Shown here piece after piece: positions 1 through 7,841 of a stretch of 24,861 nt of DNA. Positions within the stretch are counted from its first letter, which is position 1. Each line of letters opens with the position of its first letter. The stretch lies in the NCBI GenBank assembly GCA_964615565.1, contig CAZTPC010000016.1, positions 1 through 24,861 of the forward strand, in the 5' to 3' direction. Position numbers and translations under genes: made by a program. The DNA is from CAZTPC01 sp964615565. Its GTDB lineage: Bacteria; Patescibacteriota; Saccharimonadia; Saccharimonadales; AWTP1-31. The notes under the pieces were generated by a model, which was not told the origin of the DNA, searched no databases, and saw only the letters and a program-made list of their open reading frames with translations.

Positions 1-252
<252 letters not shown>

Positions 253-463
253 AAGAATTTGTTCTCTGTGTTCAGTCGAACATGTAGCCCGAGGGCTACA
301 CTGACTTAATTTTTTTCAAACATAATTCGTTATCTAACCAACCGAGGTTGGTAGATAAATCGACGTTGATTTGCACTATTCAATTTTTAACGATCTTCTT
401 CTGGCTATTTACTGGTTGCTTTTTTAAGAGCAACTTAATACTAGTCCCAAAAGATCTCGATTC
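253..463 (-). other. 16S rRNA leader with boxA-like site and processing hairpins
   Basis: This is the transcribed leader between the predicted rRNA start (about 457) and 16S. On the minus strand it carries TGCTCTTAAAAA (complement 421-432), which resembles the boxA antitermination signal and sits inside a GTTGCT/AGCAAC inverted repeat. Two strong hairpins follow: one at about 333-355 (ACCAACC/GGTTGGT) and one at 283-300 (TGTAGCCC/GGGCTACA). Both have CCTCGG at the apex. They could take part in the 16S processing stalk or in antitermination; the 3' partner lies outside the window. No coding potential is visible. Confidence 0.6.
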
Positions 464-492
464 ATAGTACCGGTCAAAAACATGAATGTCAA
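464..492 (-). promoter_or_regulatory. rRNA operon promoter (sigma70-like)
   Basis: On the minus strand, a perfect -35 TTGACA (487-492) is followed after 17 nt by TACTAT (464-469). It lies upstream of the 16S leader and points to a start near 457. It is among the best -35/-10 pairs in the window, as expected for rRNA. Confidence 0.8.
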
Positions 493-548
493 GGATATAC
501 ATAGCCTAAAATTGTAGTAGCTATTACATCACCCAACAGGGGGTGTGA

Positions 549-3158
549 CTATTCTGACTTTGTCTCTACTGCCTTATCGGCTGAATCATCATCTTCTTCC
601 TCACCCTCGATCTTATCTACAAGAGCAAGTGATACCACGGAATCATCATCCTTAAGTCGCATAATTCTAACACCCTGGGTGGCGCGGCCAAGCTCTGGTA
701 TATCCTTAAGCCCTAGCCTGATAGTCTGACCTTGCTTAGATATAATGATCACTTCTTGATCATCTTTATCTGACAAGGTTTTAACACCTATGAGCTTACC
801 AGTCTTGGTATTCACCACTGCCGATCGGATGCCTACACCGCCTCGAGCGTGTGGCGTAAACTGAGCTACCTTTGTTCGCTTTCCATAGCCTGACTGGCTA
901 ATCACAAAGATGCTTGATCCAGGCTGCACAGTGTCCATACCTATGACCTGATCATCAGTACGGAGTCTAATACCACGTACACCCCTCGAGGCACGCCCCA
1001 TAGGCCGTACGTCCTTCTCATGGAAACGAATAGCCTGACCCTGAGATGTAGAGATTACGATCTCGTTCTCACCTGATGTCATCCGGATCCACTTGAGCTC
1101 ATCCCCATCATCTAGGTTGATCGCGATTAAACCGCTTTGGCGCACATTCTGATACTGCTCAAACGGTGTTTTCTTAACGACACCGCGAATGGTGCACATA
1201 AATAAGTGGCCTGTCTTATTGAGCTTTGAGATATTAATAACAGAGCTGACTTTTTCTTCTGGCTGGAGTTGCAATAGGTTAACGATTGCTACGCCCTTGG
1301 CAGAAAGCTGTGTTGGCGGGACTTCGTACGTCTTAATCCGGAAGACTCGACCCTTGTTAGTGAAGAATAGTAGGAAATCATGAGTACTAGCATTAACTAC
1401 ATGCTCAATGACATCCTCTTCCCTGGTAGCCATGCCACGCTTGCCCTTTCCGCCACGGTTCTGACGTCGGTAGTCGGCAATCTGAGAACGCTTAATGTAG
1501 TTAGCTGAAGTCAGCGTAACAACAACTTGCTCATCAGGAATAAGATCTTCGTCAGCCATCTTGCCGAGTTCGCCACTTATGACTCTTGTCCGACGCTCGT
1601 CACCATACTGCTCCTTAAGCGCGTTCAACTCTTTCTTGATGATCGCCAGAATCTTCTTCTCATCAGCTAGGATGCCTTCGAGCTTAGCAATGAGTTTCAT
1701 AAGTTCAGCAAGTTCGTCCTCGATCTTCTGTCGTTCTAGACCAGTAAGTACTCGGAGCTGCATCGCTAGGATGGCTTTTGCCTGGATCTCACTAAGTTTG
1801 AAACGCTCAATAAGATTAGTCTGAGCCTCTTCGCTGCTCTTGCTTGCCCGAATCACTTTAATGACTTCGTCGATGTGATCCAGGGCAATCTTTAGACCTT
1901 CAAGGATATGCGCTCGATCTTTAGCCTTACGTAATTCGAATTCAGTTCGTCTTCGTACGACAATCTGACGGTGCTTAATATGTTCGGCAATAATATCCTT
2001 GAGGCCTAGTACCCGAGGTTGGATACCATCTATAAGCGCCATCATATTGAAATGGAAGCTCTGTTGTAGTGGCGTGAGTTTATAGAGCTGATTCAGCAGC
2101 TTTTTAGGATATGCATCCTTTTTGAGATCGAGTACGATGCGTACTTCACCGCGTGCTGTTTCATCACGGAGATCACTAATCCCAGTTAGTTTTTTGTCTT
2201 TAACTAAATCGGCGATCTTAAGAACAAGTGTTTCTTTGTTGAGAGCGTATGGGATTTCAGTAATAACAATCTGGCTACGCCCCTTTTTACCTTCTACAAC
2301 CTCTGCTACACCACGGGTCACTACTCCTCCTCGGCCGGTTGCATACGCAGTACGAATAGATTCCTTGCCATAAATGACACCACCAGTTGGAAAGTCAGGA
2401 CCCTTAATAAACTGAAGCAGATCATCAACTGTCGCATCTGGGTTATCGATAACGTGTAGTTCGGCGTCAACAAGCTCAGTAAGGTTATGTGGAGGGATAT
2501 TAGTAGCCATACCCACCGCAATACCTAGTTGTCCGTTTAACAACAAGTTTGGTAGTTTTGCAGGGAGAACAGTAGGCTCTTGGAGTCGTGAATCGTAGTT
2601 ATCACGGAAGTCTACGGTCTCTTTATCAATGTCTTCTAGAATCTCGTCTGCGAGGCGCATCATCTTGGCTTCGGTATAGCGCATGGCAGCAGGTGGATCG
2701 CCATCCATAGAACCAAAGTTACCTTGCCCATTCACTAGCGTATATCGCATCGCCCATGGCTGCGCCATGCGAACCATGGAGTCATAAATTGAAGAGTCGC
2801 CATGAGGATGGTAGTCACCCATTACAGCACCAACAACAGTTGCACTCTTACGGTGCTTTGCGCCACTTCGTAAGCCATCACGGTTCATGGTGAACAAGAT
2901 ACGTCGGTGCACCGGCTTAAGGCCGTCACGTACATCAGGGAGTGCACGATCGATGATGACGCTCATAGAGTAACGAAGATAGCTATCTTCCATGACGTTC
3001 TCAACCGTACGGAGCTCGACACTACGAGAGTGTCCAGAGTCTAGAACATCAGCAAGATGATCTACACCTTCACGACGGGCGTCCATCGATAGCTCTGCTT
3101 CATTCGTAATCGGCTCGTTTGTTGGCTCAATATTTGTGTCAGTTGTCTGGTCGTCCAT
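549..3158 (-). CDS. gyrA: DNA gyrase subunit A
   Basis: GyrA is the breakage-reunion subunit of the A2B2 gyrase that introduces negative supercoils. The 869-aa product has the catalytic tyrosine in AAMRYTEAKM (Y161), the quinolone-pocket stretch YHPHGDSSIYDSMVRM with Ser and Asp at the E. coli 83/87 positions (a wild-type-like quinolone pocket), a coiled-coil region, and a C-terminal beta-pinwheel with a GyrA box QNRGGKG near residue 562 (consensus QRRGGKG), which marks gyrase rather than Topo IV. It has about 45 residues before the conserved VELRTVENVMEDSYLRYSM, longer than E. coli, and an acidic tail (EGEEEDDDSADK) of the kind known to modulate wrapping. The ATG follows the gyrB stop by one nucleotide, so the two are translationally coupled. 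No strong terminator separates it from the rRNA unit. Confidence 0.97.
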   Translation of the reverse strand: MDDQTTDTNIEPTNEPITNEAELSMDARREGVDHLADVLDSGHSRSVELRTVENVMEDSYLRYSMSVIIDRALPDVRDGLKPVHRRILFTMNRDGLRSGAKHRKSATVVGAVMGDYHPHGDSSIYDSMVRMAQPWAMRYTLVNGQGNFGSMDGDPPAAMRYTEAKMMRLADEILEDIDKETVDFRDNYDSRLQEPTVLPAKLPNLLLNGQLGIAVGMATNIPPHNLTELVDAELHVIDNPDATVDDLLQFIKGPDFPTGGVIYGKESIRTAYATGRGGVVTRGVAEVVEGKKGRSQIVITEIPYALNKETLVLKIADLVKDKKLTGISDLRDETARGEVRIVLDLKKDAYPKKLLNQLYKLTPLQQSFHFNMMALIDGIQPRVLGLKDIIAEHIKHRQIVVRRRTEFELRKAKDRAHILEGLKIALDHIDEVIKVIRASKSSEEAQTNLIERFKLSEIQAKAILAMQLRVLTGLERQKIEDELAELMKLIAKLEGILADEKKILAIIKKELNALKEQYGDERRTRVISGELGKMADEDLIPDEQVVVTLTSANYIKRSQIADYRRQNRGGKGKRGMATREEDVIEHVVNASTHDFLLFFTNKGRVFRIKTYEVPPTQLSAKGVAIVNLLQLQPEEKVSSVINISKLNKTGHLFMCTIRGVVKKTPFEQYQNVRQSGLIAINLDDGDELKWIRMTSGENEIVISTSQGQAIRFHEKDVRPMGRASRGVRGIRLRTDDQVIGMDTVQPGSSIFVISQSGYGKRTKVAQFTPHARGGVGIRSAVVNTKTGKLIGVKTLSDKDDQEVIIISKQGQTIRLGLKDIPELGRATQGVRIMRLKDDDSVVSLALVDKIEGEEEDDDSADKAVETKSE

Positions 3159-3159
3159 C

Positions 3160-5124
3160 TTAAATATCCAAGTCCTTTACGAATTTAGCATTGGTAGTAA
3201 TGAAGTTTTTGCGTGGTTCTACCTCTGAGCCCATGAGCTTATTAAAGATAGCATCTGCTTTCTCGGCATCTTCCACTCGGACTTGCACAAGCACGCGTTT
3301 TTCTGGATCCATAGTTGTAGCGAATAGTTGCTCGGCGTCCATTTCACCAAGTCCCTTATAGCGCTTCTGTTCTAGATAGCCAGCTTGCTTAATTGGTGGA
3401 TCATTAGGGTCAATCTTGGCCCCTTCTGCCTTACGCTTCGCGATAGCTTCCTGGAGCGACCGATCTAGCTCATCTTCATCATATATATATTTACTAGATT
3501 TTCGGCCGGGCTTAACAAGCTCAAACAGTGGCGGCTTGGCTAAGTATAGATGCCCGGCATCAACTACTTCCTTCATATAGCGGAAGAAGAACGTCATGAG
3601 CAAAGTACTAATGTGGCTTCCGTCGACGTCTGCATCGGTCATGATGATGATTCGGTGGTAACGCAGACCAGAGAGATCAAACGAATCTTCGATACCCACA
3701 CCTAGGGCCTTAATGAGGCTTAGAATCTCATTGTTAGCAAGCATCTTATCAAGGCGCGCGCGTTCAACGTTAAGTACCTTACCTCGAAGTGGCAAGATAG
3801 CCTGGGTCTTACTATCGCGACCAGACTTGGCGGAACCACCAGCAGAGTCACCCTCTACTAGGTAGATCTCTGAGTTAACAGGGTCTTTACTTGAACAGTC
3901 TGACAGCTTACCTGGCATGCTAGCGCCATCGAGAACACCCTTACGCAGGATGTTATCACGGGCAGCACGAGCTGCTTTACGAGCACGAGCGGCTAACAGC
4001 GATTTGCCAACTACCTTTTTGGCGATACCAGGATGCTCCTCTAGGTAATAATTTAAGTACTCAGCAAGGACAGTCTCTACATAACCCCTGATTTCAGGGT
4101 TACCAAGTTTGTTCTTAGTTTGTCCCTCAAATTGTGGATCAGGAAGTTTGACTAATATAACTGCAGTTAGCCCTTCTCGAGTATCTTCGCCGGAGAGATT
4201 CTCTTCCTTCTCTTTAAGGAGCCCATTCTTGCGGGCGTAATCATTAATAACGCGCGTGAGCGCAGCACGGAAACCTGTTAAGTGCGTACCACCGTCCGGG
4301 TTGAAGACGTTATTAGCGAATGCCTTGATAGTTTCTGTATAGACCTCGGTGTACTGCATGGCGATTTCAACCTGTACATCCTCAACTTGCCTATCAACAT
4401 AGAAAACATCTTCGTCGACAACTTCTTTGCCGTGGTTTAAATGCTTAACATAGCTTTGGATTCCACCTTCGAAGTAAAAGCCATAACGTTGGCCAGTGCG
4501 TTCGTCGACAAGACTAGTATGAATACCCTTAGTAAGATATGCAGCGTGACGTAGTCGGTTAAGTACGGTCTCGTAGTTAACTTTGACTGTTTCAAAGATT
4601 GTTTCATCTGGATAAAAGGTAATTTCTGTGCCCTTGAGCTTCGTTTTGCCAACAACTTTAAGATCGGCCTTTGGCACGCCCCGTTCGTATTCTTGTTCGT
4701 GGATCTTGCCGTCTTTAAAGACGCGGACTATCAATTTAGTTGAGAGCGCGTTTACAACACTACTACCCACGCCATGGAGACCGCCTGATACTTTATATCC
4801 ACCGCCGCCGAACTTACCACCTGCGTGCAGGACTGTTAGAACAGTTTCTACTGTGCTCTTACCAGTCTTAGGGTGGATATCAGTTGGGATACCACGTCCG
4901 TTGTCATACACCTTCACCCCGCCATCAGCTAACAGTGTCACCCAAACGCCTGTCGCGTGACCGGCTAGAGCTTCGTCGATACCATTATCGACAATCTCCC
5001 ATATAAGATGATGCATGCCATCAACACCGGTACCGCCAATGTACATACCCGGGCGTTTGCGTACTGGCTCTAGACCTTCAAGAACTTGAATTTGACCTGA
5101 GTCGTAATCTTTTTGTTTACTCAA
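3160..5124 (-). CDS. gyrB: DNA gyrase subunit B
   Basis: GyrB is the ATPase subunit of gyrase. The 654-aa product shows the GHKL ATPase fold (IVDNGIDEALAG, YDNGRGIP, GGLHGVGSSVVNALS), the transducer region, and the TOPRIM metal site (LVEGDSAGGSAK near residue 418; DADVDGSHI), then the C-terminal YKGLGEMDAEQL motif. Its length matches the short class without the roughly 165-residue E. coli insertion. The start is TTG at 5122-5124: an in-frame ATG further upstream is closed by a TAA, and GAGAGGG lies about 9 nt before the TTG. It is the first gene of a gyrB-gyrA operon. Confidence 0.97.
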   Translation of the reverse strand: MSKQKDYDSGQIQVLEGLEPVRKRPGMYIGGTGVDGMHHLIWEIVDNGIDEALAGHATGVWVTLLADGGVKVYDNGRGIPTDIHPKTGKSTVETVLTVLHAGGKFGGGGYKVSGGLHGVGSSVVNALSTKLIVRVFKDGKIHEQEYERGVPKADLKVVGKTKLKGTEITFYPDETIFETVKVNYETVLNRLRHAAYLTKGIHTSLVDERTGQRYGFYFEGGIQSYVKHLNHGKEVVDEDVFYVDRQVEDVQVEIAMQYTEVYTETIKAFANNVFNPDGGTHLTGFRAALTRVINDYARKNGLLKEKEENLSGEDTREGLTAVILVKLPDPQFEGQTKNKLGNPEIRGYVETVLAEYLNYYLEEHPGIAKKVVGKSLLAARARKAARAARDNILRKGVLDGASMPGKLSDCSSKDPVNSEIYLVEGDSAGGSAKSGRDSKTQAILPLRGKVLNVERARLDKMLANNEILSLIKALGVGIEDSFDLSGLRYHRIIIMTDADVDGSHISTLLMTFFFRYMKEVVDAGHLYLAKPPLFELVKPGRKSSKYIYDEDELDRSLQEAIAKRKAEGAKIDPNDPPIKQAGYLEQKRYKGLGEMDAEQLFATTMDPEKRVLVQVRVEDAEKADAIFNKLMGSEVEPRKNFITTNAKFVKDLDI

Positions 5125-5197
5125 CTTAAGAACCCTCTCTTACAGACACATTTCGTGACAATTTTAAATCAGCAGTTTCTCCACTCCCTTAGGTATA

Positions 5198-5226
5198 AGT
5201 ATAGATGATATCAAATATCTGGACAA
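5198..5226 (-). promoter_or_regulatory. gyrB promoter
   Basis: On the minus strand, TTGTCC (5221-5226) and TATACT (5198-5203) are separated by 17 nt. The predicted start is near 5191, giving a leader of about 66 nt before the TTG start. No equally good promoter was found for the divergent gene at 5291. Confidence 0.55.
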
Positions 5227-5290
5227 GATTAGCCTTGTTCACTGAAAGCATTTTGTGGTTCAATAAGCGTAACTGTAATAGGAAGAACAC

Positions 5291-7237
5291 ATGTTCGATA
5301 AACTACTCCGCAACTTATCATTCAACCCAAGCTTAATCGATCAGGTTAGCTTCTATAGTAAGCGACTCAGTAAGGAATCAGGCATACGCCGTGCCGGCTT
5401 CGCTTTAATAGCCATGACTATGGCTCTACAGGTTTTCGCAACTATGTCGCCTGCCCAGGCAAGCCTCGCCTGCGACCCATCTGGAAACGATATTATCCCA
5501 TGTGGGTTTAAAACAAAGGAAGAAGCCGTTTCAAACTGTCAGAGCAATAAAAATGGGTTCGGGACTATCTTGCTCTACCATGGCCTCACCTGTGAGAAAC
5601 TTGCGACAGCTTCTGAGCCAACGATTAATACTCGTGCTTACAATAACCGGCTCCGTTCAGTCGGCCGAAAAGCCTACCATAAACCAGGTGAATACACTCA
5701 AAATATTCCCGGGGTTGGTGATCTGTTCTGGCGACCACTATCAAGCTGGGGTAACTTCTCTACTAAGGTACTCCAGACCCAGACAGATGACGGCCAGTTA
5801 GTAATGGTCATGTTTGAATGCGGCAACCTGGTTCGTCTCGACGATTTCTCTCTCAAACAGCCAACACCCGACTCCGACCTAAAGGTCCTGAAAGCAAACA
5901 GCCCTACTGGACTGGTAAAATCTGGGGACACTATCAAATACACTCTGGCTTACAGTAACAAGGGTGGTGATGCGGCGTTTTTCTCTGTGCACGACATACT
6001 TCCAAACAACGTAACATTGGTCAGCCAGGAAGCCGGTGCCTGGGCATTCGATAATCAGAATCCTCACCTTAGCTGGAATAACAATGCACCTCCGTTCTAT
6101 GTATTCGGTAATACCGATAAATTCGGTACTCCTGGTTTCATATTTGTGACCGTGCGAGTGAATGATCGAGTACCATCAGGGACAACGATATGTAACTCAG
6201 CCTATGTCCAAGATGTAATCAAAGGCACCTCAACCATACGTAAATCCAGCGAGACACAGGTCTGTAACACTGTAGTTGTTGAGTGCGCCGAAGGCGAATA
6301 TCTTGGTGATGACGGCATAACCTGTCAAAAGGTTATTATCCCTGATGCCTACTGCGCATCCCTTATTGGACTCGAGAAAAAGGATGACAAATCTCACAAG
6401 ACATATACCTTCACGACCAATGCAAAGACAGTGAACAATGCGACTATCCAAAGCTACTCGTATGACTTTGGGGATGGGTCTAAGAAAACTAACAACTCAA
6501 GTTCCGAGTCAGACACTGTTGATCATAAGTTCTCAGCCGTGAAGACCTATGACGTAACAGTTACCGTCAAAACATCTGTCGCCGACAAGCCAGCCCTCAC
6601 CTGTAAAACCAAAGTACCTGTTCCTCCAGAGGATAAGTCTCCAATGGATAGTATTTCTAAAAAGGCAGCCAACATTACGAAGAACGTTAAAGATGCCAAC
6701 GGTACCACGGCAAGCGCTGGAGATGTCATTGAATACACGTTAATTACAAAGAATATTACTGACGTGGATTACAAAGATTACCAGCTCAAGCCAGAAGATT
6801 TGTCTGATGTACTTGAGTATGCAACTCTTGATATGAATACTTTGCAGGGCGGCGTGTTTGACGCAGACAAGAAGAGCTTGTCATGGAATGGAACATTTAC
6901 TCTTAAAGCTAACCAATCAGTTAGTAAAGTATTCAGAGTCACCGTTAAGAACCCCGTTCCTAGCACTCCTAGCCCCGATACAACCAACCGAAGCGCCGGA
7001 GACCTCGTAATGCACAACTGGTATGGCAACACTGTGGATATCAAGCTACCTACTACACCTATCAAGACAGCTGAACAGGTCAGCACCAGCCTCCCAAAGA
7101 CGGGCCCTGGGACAAGCCTTATTGTTGGGTTTATGACAACAGCTATTGTCGGTTACTTCTTTGCACGAGCAAAACTAATGGCTAAAGAACTCGTCTTAGT
7201 AAAGAATGAGTATGCTGAAACAAGCGGGGGGCTATAG
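5291..7237 (+). CDS. Secreted LPXTG-type surface protein with DUF11-like and PKD domains
   Basis: This 648-aa protein is probably displayed on the cell surface. A long basic N-region is followed by a hydrophobic segment (residues 35-52) and an AQA-S signal-peptidase-like site near 57. A Cys-containing globular part follows (C61-C178), then a DUF11-like beta-sandwich (about 196-325, GDTIKYTLAYSNKG), a PKD domain (about 370-432, SYDFGDGS-like core and VKTYDVTVTV), and a second DUF11-like repeat (about 456-585). The C-terminus has LPKTG at 601-605 and a hydrophobic stretch, the layout of sortase substrates, but the tail after the membrane segment (about 24 residues) is longer than usual. AGGAAG lies 5 nt before the ATG. 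Adhesion or host contact is inference. No sortase gene is in the window. Confidence 0.85.
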   Translation: MFDKLLRNLSFNPSLIDQVSFYSKRLSKESGIRRAGFALIAMTMALQVFATMSPAQASLACDPSGNDIIPCGFKTKEEAVSNCQSNKNGFGTILLYHGLTCEKLATASEPTINTRAYNNRLRSVGRKAYHKPGEYTQNIPGVGDLFWRPLSSWGNFSTKVLQTQTDDGQLVMVMFECGNLVRLDDFSLKQPTPDSDLKVLKANSPTGLVKSGDTIKYTLAYSNKGGDAAFFSVHDILPNNVTLVSQEAGAWAFDNQNPHLSWNNNAPPFYVFGNTDKFGTPGFIFVTVRVNDRVPSGTTICNSAYVQDVIKGTSTIRKSSETQVCNTVVVECAEGEYLGDDGITCQKVIIPDAYCASLIGLEKKDDKSHKTYTFTTNAKTVNNATIQSYSYDFGDGSKKTNNSSSESDTVDHKFSAVKTYDVTVTVKTSVADKPALTCKTKVPVPPEDKSPMDSISKKAANITKNVKDANGTTASAGDVIEYTLITKNITDVDYKDYQLKPEDLSDVLEYATLDMNTLQGGVFDADKKSLSWNGTFTLKANQSVSKVFRVTVKNPVPSTPSPDTTNRSAGDLVMHNWYGNTVDIKLPTTPIKTAEQVSTSLPKTGPGTSLIVGFMTTAIVGYFFARAKLMAKELVLVKNEYAETSGGL

Positions 7238-7239
7238 CG

Positions 7240-7809
7240 ATGACGGAAAAGATCAACATACAACCAGAGGCGCCAAGGCAAACACCAGAGCGACATCATG
7301 CTCCAGAACATCATAAGACAAAAGAGCAGCAAGCAAAGAGCCACGAAGTTGCAAAGCAAGAGCAGCAAGAACGACTAGTTTCATCTCGAGAAGCAGTTGA
7401 ACAGCAAGCAAAAACGGCTGAAGATGTCGGTCGCTTTGACCTGGGGAGTGAACGAAACCACACTCCAACGCCCCGCCCTAACCGTGAGCTCCAAGCTATG
7501 GCAAAAGAACGTATCCTTAGGGCTGTCCGTCGAGAGCTACCGGCACCCGAGCGAGTGCTAAGTAAGTTTATACATGCCAAGCCAGTCGAAGCAGTAAGTG
7601 CAGTCGGGGAGAAGACCATTGCTCGTCCATATGGCCTGCTGGGCGGTGGCGCACTAGCCTTCATTGGAAGTGCCCTGACGTTTTACATGGCCAAGCATTA
7701 TGGGTTTATGTACAACTTATTCTTGTTCTTTACTCGGTTTATCGCTGGCTACGTAATCGCTCCCGTACTAGAAATCATTGTACGAGCTATACGTCGAACC
7801 ACACGTTGA
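7240..7809 (+). CDS. Two-TM protein with long hydrophilic His/Gln-rich N-terminus
   Basis: I do not recognise this 189-aa protein. The first 125 residues are charged and rich in Gln, His, Glu and Lys (HHAPEHHKTKEQQAK), probably disordered or coiled coil, with an amphipathic basic stretch at about 82-112. Two hydrophobic segments follow (about 131-150 and 157-182), and the protein ends in a basic cluster (RAIRRTTR). The ATG lies 2 nt after the stop of the surface-protein gene, with a G-run just upstream as ribosome-binding site, so the two genes are co-translated. The pairing suggests a membrane partner or anchor for the surface protein, which is inference. It converges with the ATPase gene with only 32 nt between the stops and no visible terminator. 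Confidence 0.8.
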   Translation: MTEKINIQPEAPRQTPERHHAPEHHKTKEQQAKSHEVAKQEQQERLVSSREAVEQQAKTAEDVGRFDLGSERNHTPTPRPNRELQAMAKERILRAVRRELPAPERVLSKFIHAKPVEAVSAVGEKTIARPYGLLGGGALAFIGSALTFYMAKHYGFMYNLFLFFTRFIAGYVIAPVLEIIVRAIRRTTR

Positions 7810-7841
7810 TATGTCGGCCTACACAAGGTTATACGTCTTCC

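Noticed and set aside
7810..7841. Terminator between the convergent genes ending at 7809 and 7842.
   Set aside because: No hairpin with a U tract is visible on either strand in the 32-nt gap.
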